Source: Buddleja alternifolia
Taxonomy: Eukaryota; Streptophyta; Magnoliopsida; Lamiales; Scrophulariaceae
Direction: 5' to 3'
NCBI GenBank assembly: GCA_019426215.1
Contig: CM033395.1
Span: 15,738,569 to 15,802,568 of the forward strand
Length of the DNA: 64,000 nucleotides
The notes under the pieces were generated by a model, which saw only the letters and a list, made by a program, of their open reading frames with translations, was not told the origin of the DNA and ran no database searches. A program made the translations under genes and the position numbers. Positions 46,323 through 57,577 of this stretch are shown piece after piece; the first letter of the stretch is position 1, and the number at the start of each line of letters is the position of its first letter.

Positions 46323-48488
46323 TTGACCGATCTGCTCCAGACTGAAGCTGATGCTTACTTTGACAGCGTCTGGAATGCCAACTATCAGCCTGATAAGCAC
46401 CGCTTTGAAGCCATAAGAGATATTCATCTTGAAGGTATTCGTGCTATGGTGAATGCTGGCACAGACTTCTGTATAAATGAAGTAAATTGGGTTGAAGCGT
46501 ACATGGGACATAAATACACCTTCCCAGAGTTAGTCCAAGCTCCCCATCTTTTCGGCATAGGCATGCATGACAAGAAGCGTCAATTCGCCAAGTATTGCCT
46601 CCTGAAGCGTCAACAAAGACTCGGACCTGTTCTCAAGCTCCCAATTATTAGACATCAAATAGAACAATGTCTACGTCAAGAACTTCAGAGATTATCCATC
46701 ACCCCTCTTCGGTTTAATGCTCAAGCGTCTTCCAGTGGTACAGTTGGTGAACGGTGCTTAAATCTTGCTCCAAGCCACTGTGAAGAAAACTTCAATCTGA
46801 TGGTAAAGATTCTATCTCCCGTATCTCTCTTTGATAAAATCTTCACTGCCAATCTCAGATCTTGGAATGGCTCAGTGATCAATTCATTCAAAGGATATCC
46901 GCTGCTCCCTTCCATTCGCAGTGAGGTACTCAATCACTATGAGTATGTTCTTTCTCTGCTTGAAAGGAATCAAGAGCTCGCTCAAGCCATTTATCCGTAT
47001 CTTGAAGAGTACTATGCGGACTGTGTGCCTACACATCGACGTCCTGCATCTCTTCCCTCAGATTGCTTGATTGGATTTTCCAGAACTCACTGCACAGATT
47101 CACTATTCTCCATCGCTCAAGCGCCGTCCAAAGTTTTCCCAGATCATGTGCTGGATATCATTGGTCCAATGTACATCAGGGCCATTGATAGTCCTCTTCG
47201 CACATTTATCTCCGGTACTTGTATGTCCAGGACCAGACTCATTGAACTCTTGGATTCTACATCCACCTCTTATGCCGACTCAGCAAGCTGGAACTTTCAA
47301 TTCACTGACTTTCGCCAGCCTGAGTCAACGCTTGAGGAAGCGCCTGCTGAGACATCTGAAGCGTCCAAATCTGCAGATACCAGTATTCCTGACGCTCCTG
47401 AACATGCTACCATTGATAGTGCTGAAGATACTTCCCTGGATATTCGAGGTACTGTTTTTGATCCAGCCTATCAAGTTCCTTTTGACTCTCTCAAACACTC
47501 ATCACGATTCAAGCGACCAGCTCCTCAAGTGGTTCAATCAGATGAGAGTCAAGCCTTCGGTCCCCTGCTTAAATCTGTTTTGGAGACAATTAGCGCTCAA
47601 GCTACTCAGAGTGAAGAATCTCTCCATTGGATTAAGGAAGACCTGGCAAAGATTGAAACTCACGTAATGAGCGCTCAGATTGCTCATATGCGTAGTTCAG
47701 CTCAAGCGGCAGTTGGTGAGTGCAAACAAGACTTTCAAGAAATGCAGGATGCTGCCCACGCCACCCAACTTGCCATGAAAGAAGAACTTGAAAAGCGCCT
47801 TGCAACCCTTGAGATATCTGTGAATGACGCCACCAGCGCTAAGCTTCTTGTTATGCAGGAACGCTTCGACAAGCGTCTGGATGACATCACAGATTCCTTA
47901 TCTCAGATTGCTCATCAGGTAAGTGTACTCACAAACCACTTCTTAAAATCTGATGATGGCAATAAGGGGGAAGAGAAGAAGAAAGGAGAAAAGCGGAAAG
48001 CGTCCAGTTCAAAAGTTGAAGATCCTCCGTCTGCTAAGCGTCAAATGCCTCCTTCTCAGTCTGCGCTTAATCTCCCGTCTTGGATAACTGCTCTGAAACA
48101 AAGTTCATCTGGAGCGCCCAGTAGTACACTAAGGGAACCTCCTAGAGCGTTATATCCAAACCTACCAATTCCTACAAGAGCACTGCTTGAACAGTTTGAC
48201 ATTCCTCTTCAGAGAACATCCATTTCAGAACCTACAGATCCACAGATCTTAGCTGAAGAAAGGAAGATGACTGATTTTAGCCAAGCTTTTCGAATCTGCC
48301 TAAGGTACATTGGTATCGACCCAACTGACTGGGATAATCACTTTAAAGTATTCAAAAAGAGACAACAAGAAGAAAACAAGCTTATCATCAACAAAGATCA
48401 TGAAGCAATGATGATCTTGGAAGACAATCTGACTGAAGCTATCCGAGCTGAAATGTCCAAGCGATACAGAGTTAGACCAAGTCATTAA
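46323..48488 (+). CDS. Third ORF of element B, C-terminal part
   Basis: 721 codons open in the third frame. It includes the central conserved region (WNANYQPD; PHLFGIGMHDKK; LPIIRHQ; IIGPMYIRA), a Ser/Thr/Pro-rich linker, a coiled coil (about 47640-47945), DDGNKGEEKKKGEKRK (about 47953-48000, nuclear-localisation-like) and the conserved C-terminal block with RALLEQFDIPL and FRICLRYIGI. It ends at TAA 48486. With the two upstream parts it makes one protein of about 1.3 thousand residues in the ancestral state. The upstream limit of this entry is only where the frame opens. Confidence 0.75.
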   Translation: MTDLLQTEADAYFDSVWNANYQPDKHRFEAIRDIHLEGIRAMVNAGTDFCINEVNWVEAYMGHKYTFPELVQAPHLFGIGMHDKKRQFAKYCLLKRQQRLGPVLKLPIIRHQIEQCLRQELQRLSITPLRFNAQASSSGTVGERCLNLAPSHCEENFNLMVKILSPVSLFDKIFTANLRSWNGSVINSFKGYPLLPSIRSEVLNHYEYVLSLLERNQELAQAIYPYLEEYYADCVPTHRRPASLPSDCLIGFSRTHCTDSLFSIAQAPSKVFPDHVLDIIGPMYIRAIDSPLRTFISGTCMSRTRLIELLDSTSTSYADSASWNFQFTDFRQPESTLEEAPAETSEASKSADTSIPDAPEHATIDSAEDTSLDIRGTVFDPAYQVPFDSLKHSSRFKRPAPQVVQSDESQAFGPLLKSVLETISAQATQSEESLHWIKEDLAKIETHVMSAQIAHMRSSAQAAVGECKQDFQEMQDAAHATQLAMKEELEKRLATLEISVNDATSAKLLVMQERFDKRLDDITDSLSQIAHQVSVLTNHFLKSDDGNKGEEKKKGEKRKASSSKVEDPPSAKRQMPPSQSALNLPSWITALKQSSSGAPSSTLREPPRALYPNLPIPTRALLEQFDIPLQRTSISEPTDPQILAEERKMTDFSQAFRICLRYIGIDPTDWDNHFKVFKKRQQEENKLIINKDHEAMMILEDNLTEAIRAEMSKRYRVRPSH

Positions 48489-48721
48489 AGCTTTCTGATT
48501 TTACATTATCTATATTCTTGTCTCTTATATCTTTAAAATTTCAGCTGTAAAAATGCTTGTAATTCTCGATAAATATGAAATGCATTTTTTTGCTGAAACA
48601 TCTCGTTGAAGCGTAACTAACTTTAACTAACGTCTACTGATCAAAGCTAACTTTTACGTTTGGCTATCTAACTCTTGAACTATAAAAGAGTAAGTATTGC
48701 CATCATCAAAAAGGGGGAAAT
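48489..48721 (+). other. 3' untranslated region and polypurine tract of element B
   Basis: AT-rich and noncoding, ending in AAAAAGGGGGAAAT (48708-48721) against the LTR. Confidence 0.85.
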
Positions 48722-50265
48722 TGTTAGGAATTTCATGTTAGAAGTTTTGATGATGACAATTAAGTTTTTGTTAGACCCCAAAAAAGTTGTAAGTTTATTT
48801 TTTGTAGAAAACTTGTATAGGCTTTGAAGCGTTAGACTTGTAATAGATTTATTAGGCTTGTTATCTTACTTTAGAGTGTTAGGCAAAATAGTCTTAGGCT
48901 GAGCGTCTGATGATTTCTGAGTGAGTTTATCAGTGGTAAAGTTCGAAGACTCAAGCGCCTGATCTCAGAAGATAGATACAGTCTCCAAGCGTCCACTTTG
49001 GCCAGCTATATCAAGCGTTACCTTATGGGACAGAAGTGATTTCACCGGAATTTACTTCTAAGTCCAGAAGGAGTTTAATGCAAATATTCTCAAAGCATTA
49101 AATACCAACGGGTATTAATTTCAAATGCATTAAATGTTGATAAGAGCATTTAATATGATAAGCAATGTCAGACGTACGGAGAAGCCACCCTATTTGACTG
49201 TCAACTATCTCAGACTGCAGCACCAACTTTCGTGCAGCAGATTTTCAGGAAAAAGGACAAAAGCTGTTCACTCGCGAAAGTGAGAGACACGCGCCAGTGC
49301 ATGTGTCAAACGGACACTTTCTCCAAGAATACCTATAAATAGGACTTCAACAACAAACAAAAAAAAGAAGCAACAATTTTATCAAAGCCAAATTGCTGTT
49401 GCATTAAAATCTCATCCCTTAAACTCTCAGAAAAGCCAGAAACTTCAAGAAACATCCAAATTGCTTTTCTTATATTCCTGAGACAGTCAACAAATATCTC
49501 AAACATTCTTTTTGCAGAAACCAGATTCCTACTGAGATATTACCAAGTTGTTTGAACTTCATCAAAATCAAACAAACCTTTTAGAAAATCCCATCCAAGC
49601 CTCGCGATCTGTGTGAAGTCGAAGTTGGATACTTGCATCATTTCTGGGTGAAAGAAGCAAGAGGGTTGAAGTGATTTGAAGCAGAAATCTGTGTGATCAA
49701 GGAGCTCAAGTCATCGACATCCATCTCTCCCTAATTTGTAGAAGATTCTGTGTGATTCTTTGAGAATCATTTTAGTGGATTGCCTCCAAGTGCAAAGGAG
49801 AAGAAGGACGTAGTTGGGATTACACCACCCAACGAACCTTACAAATATTGTGTTATTTACTTTTCAGTCATTTCATTCATCTATCATATCACTGCATAAG
49901 TAAAACACAATCAAAAGCTAAGCACCTAAGAAACATCTTGTGACGCTAAAACTTTCAAAGAGAAGACTCCAAAATCATTCCGCTGTGCTAACCCTGATTA
50001 AAAGAACTGAACGCTTAACCTACAAGGTCAAAGTATTCAATTCCTGAAGTCTAAGTTAACTTTATAAAACAGTCTTCATTAGACGCTTCACAAAGTCTCA
50101 AATATCTTATGTGAACGCTAAGGTGAAGCGTCACACTCTTCAAGCGCCTATCATTTCAAGCGTCCAAATACGTTTAATACGAAATTTTTTTTAAGTCGAA
50201 AAAGACTTAAAGGGTCTATTCAACCCCCCCTTCTAGACCCTTTCGTATGCCACTTGGGACCAACA
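48722..50265 (+). repeat. 3' LTR of element B, complete
   Basis: TGTTAGGAATTTCATG to GGGACCAACA, 1544 bases. U3 carries AAGCGTC/AAGCGTT/AGCGTCT motifs at about 48827, 48902, 48953, 48988 and 49013. TATA box at 49334-49341. Hairpin TTTAAGTC-GAAAAA-GACTTAAA at 50190-50211. Confidence 0.95.
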
Positions 50266-51185
50266 CACGGGCTTAGAAATCGGTTAGGTTGCGGCTTTGT
50301 GAATTATGGGGAAAGATATTGAATCATTTATCGGATAAATTTGTGTAGGGCACCACTATGAATAATCAGTGGGCCATAAATCGGTTAGGTTGCAACCCAT
50401 TGAATTATTTGAAGAACGCAGTACTCACTACGAAATCTATCCAACAAGATTTCCGAAAATTGCAGTGGGAGTACGATGTTTCTAAAAATATAGTGGGAGC
50501 CAAGTAAAATTAAAGTCCTAGTTTTACTTGTGTACAATATACACATCCTAATTGAATCTTGTTTATTTTCTGCCTTTATTTAATATCCCTCTTAGAAATT
50601 AACCCGTTTAATATTATGCTTGAGAATTTTGTCTGTACTGGCCTAACCAAATCAATAGACTTAGAAACTTGAGGAAGGTCCTCAATTCAAAGTCGTTGGT
50701 TTTTATGCTTGAAGAAGCATTACTCAAGTCTAACAATGGGACAATGAGTAGGACTTCAATATGAGGCGCACTGGACATAGAACCATGTGTTTTTGAAAAC
50801 AACTATTCTATGACCGGTTTTCTCAACTTTATATATTCTACATTCTAGAGCTAGTGCTCATAATTGAAGAATTAGAAAGAAGTATAAAAGCTGGAAAAAG
50901 TAAGAGGTGATCAATATTGGAACCAGATATGGTGTCGGGTATATCCAAATATAATCCACCTCTTTTCCTTTTTGAAATTCTGAACACGTTTGGATGATTG
51001 ATATTAAGAAAGTTATCGTTTTCTGACTTGTTCAAGAAATGATGCTTCTTTAAAGTCTGGTAATAACTTGTATGGCATTTATTTTGGAAATAAGTGTAGG
51101 CACAATACAACCTTACTAAAATTGTTAACACGATTTGAAAGTTCGGAATTAGTATACTGTGAACACATAAACTAGAGAACGTAGT
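50266..51185 (+). other. Leader of element E, right part, with faint gag remnant
   Basis: Resumption of element E after element B. The segment with CGGTTAGGTTGC and TAGTGGGAGCCAAGT (to about 50510) is shared with the leader of element D on the other strand. The following 650 bases should hold gag and the start of pol but are too decayed to read. Confidence 0.5.
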
Positions 51186-53450
51186 ATGCTAGAAATAAAC
51201 TGGAAGAATTGTTTGGCACCTAAGATTAGGTCATGCCTTACGAGCTTGAGATTCACAAGTTCGGAGAAACGTGGGGGTACAAGCCCATTGGGATTGGATC
51301 CCTACCCAAACTTAAGAATCTTATATCATAGGCAAGAGGACCAAATGTCCCTTCACAGGGAACATATTAAAGGGCCACTCAAGTTCTAAAGTTTGTGCGT
51401 ACTGACGTCTATGGTTGAATATATGGTATCTTACTAAGACACTACAATTGGATTGTAATGTCAAATATATGATTTCCCAATTTGACCCGTTCCTAAAAGA
51501 ACGTAACACAGTTTCACAGTTGACACTTCCAGTGACTCTACAAATGAATAGGGTAGTAGTATGCAAGAACGAGACATCATTGGACATGAATCATTCTTAG
51601 CTAAGCTACATAGAATTACCCAATTCATAACGAGTCTTGCGCTACTCATAGGTTCATCTTGAATAAATGTTCCTCCAAATTCATTTCTAAGGCACCATAT
51701 CAGATGTGGTGCCAGTGGAAGCCTGATCTTAAACACGTGACGATATGGGAATTCCCAACCTACGTAGAAAAGATAAAGGTAAAGAATCTGGAGGCTTGGT
51801 CCTTAAAAGGAAGTTTTGTTAGTTATCCCAAAGATTCAGTGGGAGAACTCTTTTTACCTACAGGATGATCAGGTGATCATTATGTCCTTAGAGGTCTGTT
51901 TGCTCGAAGATAAGATTGTTCAAGAAATTGGAGAAGGTGGAAAGATTATTCTAAGAGAATAAAACAAAACATCTTAGGACACTACTATGCAAGAAACCAA
52001 GCTAAGCGCATTAAAACATAACCACCAACGATTGATATGGAAGAGTCTCTCAGCCGCCCAAGAGAAGTGGTTGTCTGCTACAAAGAAAGCATAGGATGAA
52101 TGATGTAGCAGAAGAGAACCAGGGATACAATCCCTCTTCCATGACAAATCGATGGTGGATATGGACTCTACGAGAAAGTGTCGAGGTTATGAAAGTGAAA
52201 ATGGATTATATGTCTTTGAATCAATCCTAGACTCTAGTAGATTACCCCAAGAGTTTTGTACTCATCAGAGGCGAATACATCTACAAGAGAAAGATTGATT
52301 CAAATGGCAAGGCCAGGTTGATGGCGAAAGGGTGTAATCAAAAGAAGGGCATTGACTATGAGGAAGCCCCTTTGCCATAGCTAAAATCAAATCCATTAGA
52401 ATCTTACCTTCGACAACAACACACCAATATTATGAAAATCTGGCACGTGGATGTGAAGACTCGTTCATAAATAGATTCCTCTAGAAGGACATCCATTTTG
52501 AACAACCCAAGGGTTTCACATTTGAGGTCAATTCTCATAAGGTCTGCATGCTGTATGAATCCACTTATGGATTTAGCGGACCTCTCGTAGTTAGAATCTT
52601 TACTTTGAGGACATAATTTGGAATTATGATATCATCAAAACGAAGAGAGACCATCTGTGTGCAATAAGGTCAGTGGGAGCGAGATATCATTTCTGGTGCT
52701 ATATGTAGAGAGTGCTCTACTTATGAGAAATGACGTGGGCTCACTGACTATGTCAAGACATAAACATCGACCATATTCTCCGTGAAAGACTTGGGAAAAG
52801 CCATTTTTATCCTTATAATTTGTATCTATGAAAATAGAGCGAATAGGATAATGGGCCCCTCCCAAGCCCTTTGCTTAGAATAAATCCTAAACCAATTTAG
52901 GAAGGAGACCTGAGAAAGGTCTCTCGCCTAGAGAGGAAGAGCAATGGGTAGACATAATATATATCATGAAGTACTTGAGAAGAACTTAGGATATATTCTT
53001 CGTCTATGCACATGGAGAATTGATAATGGAAGCTTTATACTTACTCGGACCTTGAGTCTGACAAAGGAGATTAAAATTCCACTTTGGGTTAATATTCACC
53101 CTCATTTATGGAATAGTAACTTGGAAATGTTACAAGTAAAATACTCTACAACTGAGAATGAATATGAAATGCTTTGGAGCCTTGGAGGCTGTCGAAGGAA
53201 ACTGTTTGGATCTGAAGTTCGTGGTAGAACTTCAATTGGTCCCTAGCACAGAGCTTACATTGTCACTTTACTGTGATGAAATGAAGTTCACGCATATGAA
53301 AGAAACCTAGGTCTCACAAATCCAGACAATTGATGAGAGACACAACATCTTTTGAGAGATCATTGGAAAGGGCGATGTAGCCTTGCAGAAAATAAGCTCA
53401 GCCGATTAAACGGCTAACCCACTCACTGGGCCATTATCACAGGTGGTGCT
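51186..53450 (+). pseudogene. Pol of copia element E, heavily degenerate
   Basis: Scattered fragments in several frames follow the copia order. A pre-integrase remnant (GPLGLDPYP-like, about 51280) is followed by an integrase C-terminal fragment with FISKAPYQMW (about 51680) and SLKGSFVSYPKDSVG (about 51805). An RT entry fragment with YKRKIDSNGKARLMAKG (about 52270) precedes a remnant of the DVK..FLNG region (about 52450). The tail that usually reads ADPLTKPL is at about 53400. Many stops and small indels are present. Confidence 0.75.
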
Positions 53451-53504
53451 AGAGCGACATCTTTTAGAAGATGGGTATTTAATACCATAGCGATTGGCAA
53501 TGAG

Positions 53505-53518
53505 TGCAAGTGGGAGAT
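53505..53518 (+). other. Polypurine tract of element E
   Basis: GCAAGTGGGAGAT lies directly before the LTR start TGTTGAGAATC. Confidence 0.7.
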
Positions 53519-55197
53519 TGTTGAGAATCTACCCTCGATGCCAACGAGGAGTTAGAATATAAGGCACGAGTTTATATTGTGCAACCTCTAATTGATATAA
53601 AGGCAACAATATGTTGTTCGTATAACGCTTGATGGCATCTATAAAGTCTTAAATGAAAAACTAGTTCATGTGTGTCAAGGCAAACCTTCGCACTCCTTAT
53701 AGTAGTTAAGGAGATGGGCACTGGAAGGGTTTGATACTTGATCACTTAAATGGTTCGCAAGTCAAACAATCTCAATTGGGCATTAAGATTCATATAAACT
53801 TGTATGACACATGCTCTGACAAAGGAATGTCAGTCGAACACTATGGGATAGTGGGAGTTTGTGTCATAGATACATTGATGAAATTTGTGTATTCGAACAT
53901 GGCTCGTAGTAATCCGATCACATGAAATTTTACTCAGTGACTGTCAATGATTGGATTACTGATTATGAAGGTATGCGTGAGCCTTAGATCTGAGGAGTTA
54001 CGATCACAGTGTGCTTGTGACGTTGGATTCTGTCACTAGAGTAGTTAGGCCCAATTCACCCGTTAAAAGGTGGGGTCGACCTCGAAATGCATTTTAATGG
54101 GCAAGTAGCATGTGAGGTGATTACCAAGAGGGAATTCACTATCTCGAAAGTAAACAAGAAGTATCCTATGCGATCATAGGTAAATGAGATTGAAAGTCTC
54201 TAGCCAGAGCTGATAAACTAACTCGTGTTTAGTAATCTCATATTACTATGATTCTTAAGCATAGCATCGAATCATGTGAGTTTGACATATTTTATGAATC
54301 TCACTCGATCGGGATACTTCAGTGAAGGGCTTATACTCATATGATATTCATAATCTAGAGGTTCGTAATGACATAGTCATTTCGTACTCGGTTGGACTAT
54401 GATGTGGGGCCACGGTGCTGGCTAGGTGTCACCGACATCCTTTGGTATCCTCCCATTGCCAATTGAGATGAACCTAGAGAGTCGCGCTATAAAGGAATAG
54501 ACGGGAAAATCAAGTCTTGTATTTGGAGGGTGTTCTGGTAATTTGTCCCTGGGTAGGACGAATTAATTTAATTGGTTGTTTATTTGGATTAAACAATGGT
54601 GAATTAAATTAATTAGTTTGAATATTTAATTGACTAGGTTAATTAAATATTTAAACTATAATATTAGTTAATTAATTAACAAGAATATTGATTCAATCAA
54701 TATATATTTAGTTGGATAAATTGTTAATTGATTAAATTAATTGGACTAAGTTGATTGGGTCAACATAGCCCAATTACTGTCCAATAGCCCATATGGGCGT
54801 GTACTTATGGGCCTAGTTGGAGGATTTATTTTGTCCTCCAACACAAGCCAGAGTACACAATTGACTAGTTGAAAAACATAACGTGAAATTCTCCATCAGA
54901 AATACAATACAGAGGAAAGTTTTTTTCTTCCTTCTCTCTCTCGCTAGCCGCCTATGGAGATGGAGTCAGAGATTTCCCGGAGTCTATTCTTCCGCGTCAG
55001 ATCTAGAGATGGTACAATTGAACCGTTGGAGAAGGTTGAACATTTGCGAGGATTGAAGATTGAATACGCGAAAAGGTAAGTTTTTCGTATTCATCTTTTT
55101 CTTGTTAAAAATCAATGAAAGCCACGAATTGATCTTAGTTTGGGAATCCGGATCTATTTTTATTTTTCCGCTTCGCATGCCGACAGGATTCCCAACA
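53519..55197 (+). repeat. 3' LTR of element E
   Basis: Starts TGTTGAGAATCTACC and ends GATTCCCAACA, 1679 bases. It differs from the 5' copy by scattered substitutions, a few percent by eye. It contains long AATTAATT tracts at 54560-54740. Confidence 0.9.
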
Positions 55198-55738
55198 TCT
55201 GCTCCTGTGCATGATTCCCCAACGTGGGACAAGAGTTTTCTCCTATCAAATTAAGAGTAAGCAGAGGTTTAATATTACATTCACTAATAGGATTCAAGTT
55301 TTGTTGACTAGGGATTTCCATGGTACTAGGGTTACGTTGGATGAGAGAGTCATGCAGCAACCCTAATGTATCTAAAGGAGAATAATTGCTTTCCATAGGA
55401 GGGATATCTCCCATGAAACGGCCCTTATACAAGTATGGTAAAGAGATAACATTAGCGAATCTTGATGTGAGGGGAGAGGAACTATCATCCAAAAGATCAC
55501 CAAACATAGAACAGTGAGCCGTATCAGCAACAGCCAAACCCAACATAGCTATGTGGTTACCTTCAATTTTTTCTATCAGTTCTTGGAATTCTGTAACATT
55601 AAATTGCTCACTAAAATTCAGGATGCGATTATTTAAAGATTCGAAATAAGTGAAAACTTTTGTAACTGAAGAAGAAACATGAATAGTAGATGACGATGAA
55701 GATAGGATGATCCGTAGGATGAAAGATGATGAAGCCAT
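55198..55738 (-). pseudogene. LINE ORF1, N-terminal part
   Basis: Reads leftwards from an ATG at 55738: MASSSFILRII, then a serine-rich stretch and a variable region with SLPYLYKGRFMGD. The remainder of ORF1 continues at 33071 after element E. No stop interrupts this part. 5' untranslated sequence of the LINE probably follows to the right of 55739. Confidence 0.65.
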
Positions 55739-56701
55739 AGAGCAAATCCGGCGAAATTAAATTGCCAACGACGGTTTTCTTAGGGTTTTCCTCGAGAGCA
55801 TTTTTTTATTCTTCTTGACAGCTTAACTATGGGATCTCTCATCCTGCTATCCTTGACCTCTTCCTCTAGCTTCCACTTTAGGTAGCTCATGAGCCCACGT
55901 CGAGCTCGACAACCCAAGTCATGTTTTGTATAAACCATAAGCGATCTTGTGGGTTCCCCATTTCATCTTTCCTTGTTCATTTTAACCATTAGCTTGGGCC
56001 TACTTTACCATAGGTTCTTGAGGCCCAACTCTCTTAGGCCGCCTAACTATAAAAATGATATTTACGACCATATCGTATAAGTTTGCTACTTGTTGAGTTA
56101 CAATTTTTTAAAAGTTGTAGTTTATTTATACAATAGTCATAAATTAATTTTTCATTGTACGCTTTTTAATTTTCAACTTAAGAATAAATGTATCTGAGGC
56201 TTTTTTTCTTATTAATTTATGGATTAAGAGTTTTAGAAATATATCTCAACTTTTTAAAAAAAATTTGGATTATTTATGTTTTGTATTTTATTACGATGTC
56301 ATTTAATGATACTTTGAAAAAAAAAAGTCCAACAAATTGTCAAGTCTAATTCAACATTTTTAGTTCTAACAACAAAGGGTGTTTTAGTTTTAAATTAGTA
56401 AATTTAATTGAAAAGTTGAAGAAATGGAAGTCCATGCCAATATTCAAAAAATGAGGAGTGCAGATGTCAATTGTCCATAGTTCAGAAGAGGTTGATGCAA
56501 TTATCCTTTATATAAATATTATATCATACTAGATGGTTAATTGATACTGGTGAACTCAGATAGTGATTGAAAAAGCCATGAGTATGAGGAGAGAATTCGA
56601 TTCGATGAACTGGTCCAACTCAAATAACGCTATAATTCACATACGCCCAACACGTGTTCTCAGAAATAGATTCGTAATAGAAATAGATGTTGCATAACAA
56701 G
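55739..56701. other. Intergenic stretch, start of LINE 5' region
   Basis: No gene is supported. The first 60-100 bases are probably the LINE 5' untranslated region. A GC-moderate patch (55850-56040) and AT-rich sequence follow. Confidence 0.4.
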
Positions 56702-56775
56702 GATCGCATAGCACAGTGGATTAGCGCATTTGACTTCGGATCAAAAAGTTGTGGGTTCGACTCCCACTATGATCG
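56702..56775 (+). tRNA. tRNA-Arg (anticodon TCG), decayed, probably a pseudogene
   Basis: The full cloverleaf is legible in 74 bases: acceptor arm GATCGCA/TATGATC, D arm GCAC..GCGC, anticodon stem TTTGA/TCAAA with loop CTTCGGA (TCG), and T arm GTGGG TTCGACT CCCAC with an intact box B. A C-A mismatch in the acceptor stem and an A-C mismatch in the D stem weaken it. From my recollection of plant tRNA-Arg(TCG), all differences are C to T or G to A. It has no intron, and a TTTT follows at about 56780. Confidence 0.75.
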
Positions 56776-57577
56776 AGACATTTTCATTATCTTTTACTCA
56801 GCTTATCTTCTCCTTATTTTTCACTCAAAATTTTGGTTTTGTTTCAAACAAGCATTCCAGGGAAATGGAAAAAGTAATAAATGAAAACATATACTTTGCA
56901 TCTGTGTCCGGAGGTTGTAAAACTAGCAATCAAGAAAGTACTATAGATTGTAACGAAGCTTGTTACAGTGAATTTTATTTTATATATGTCATGGGTAGTT
57001 AAGTTTTATATTCTTTTTAAGGTACTTGAGTTTTTTTTTTTTTCCTTTTTAAAATTCTAGACGAAGGGGTTATCTTGGCCCGACAAACTCAGACAGATAA
57101 TTTTTAATTATGGGTCACACAAATCCTATAAGACTTCAAATAAGGAGAGAAAAGTTACAACTGATAACAGTCTATGATTGCCCAAGACCTCCCACATGAA
57201 AAATTGAAAATTGCCCAAGACCTTCCACATGAAAATTGCCCAAGACCTCCCACATAAAAATTAAAACTGGTATCTCTAGACTAACAAGTCTTGGGTTGTG
57301 GAACTTGTAACTTGTATCAATAGATAAGTACTATTATTGATTTTATTTATCAAAAAAAAGAAAAGTACTATTATTACTTTACAATATTAAGTATATTAAT
57401 TATAAAAAAATTTATAGAACAATTAATTGATATGACACTACTTAAACCAAGTGTTTGTACCAATATATTAGAAAAGATATTCATGAAAAAACATCCCGTC
57501 GAAAATAACACCAAACACATTTTAATCATTTTGTGCGGGTTAAAAATATTTATAACCCTCAAAATAACTTTTTTTTT
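56776..57577. other. Intergenic stretch with a short tandem repeat
   Basis: AT-rich with no gene. Three copies of a unit TTGCCCAAGACCTCCCACAT, about 24 to 33 bases apart, lie at 57178-57263, the middle one with a C to T change. Confidence 0.6.

Larger units (their letters stand above)
45313..46326 (+). pseudogene. Third ORF of element B, middle part (-1 frame)
   Basis: Continuation after the first frameshift, open from about 45301. It contains an octapeptide-like repeat (45457-45590), a probable 84-base intron (45602-45685), and conserved blocks LDVDLTGVVAIA, HFFQLDPLKTIDHS, DVAYYLDNG and RPTGFALRDY. It ends at TGA 46324 through a second one-base loss at about 46296 in the LWKNKG region. Confidence 0.75.
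37033..50265 (+). mobile_element. SIRE-like Ty1/copia element B, young, 5' end truncated
   Basis: 5' LTR (truncated, 37033-37988), primer site 37991-38002, gag 38095-40008, pol 40310-43549, third ORF 44336-48488, polypurine tract 48708-48721 and full 3' LTR 48722-50265. The retained 955 bases of the 5' LTR differ from the 3' LTR at about three sites, so insertion was recent. It lies in the leader of element E. The missing 5' portion of the LTR (about 590 bases) was lost after or during insertion, so no target duplication is seen. Confidence 0.9.
33072..55197 (+). mobile_element. Ty1/copia element E, full length with nested insertions
   Basis: Paired LTRs at 33072-34749 and 53519-55197 (1678 and 1679 bases), a tRNA-Met-type primer site at 34751, degenerate pol at 51186-53450 and a polypurine tract at 53505-53518. 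The flanks are CCTGC (33067-33071) and TCTGC (55198-55202), a five-base target duplication with one change. LINE ORF1 continues on both sides. SINE 35627-35808 and element B are inserted in its leader. Confidence 0.85.

Noticed and set aside
57178..57263. Three spaced repeats resembling a CRISPR-like array
   Set aside because: Units are contiguous or nearly so, spacers are not unique, and this is a plant nuclear region.
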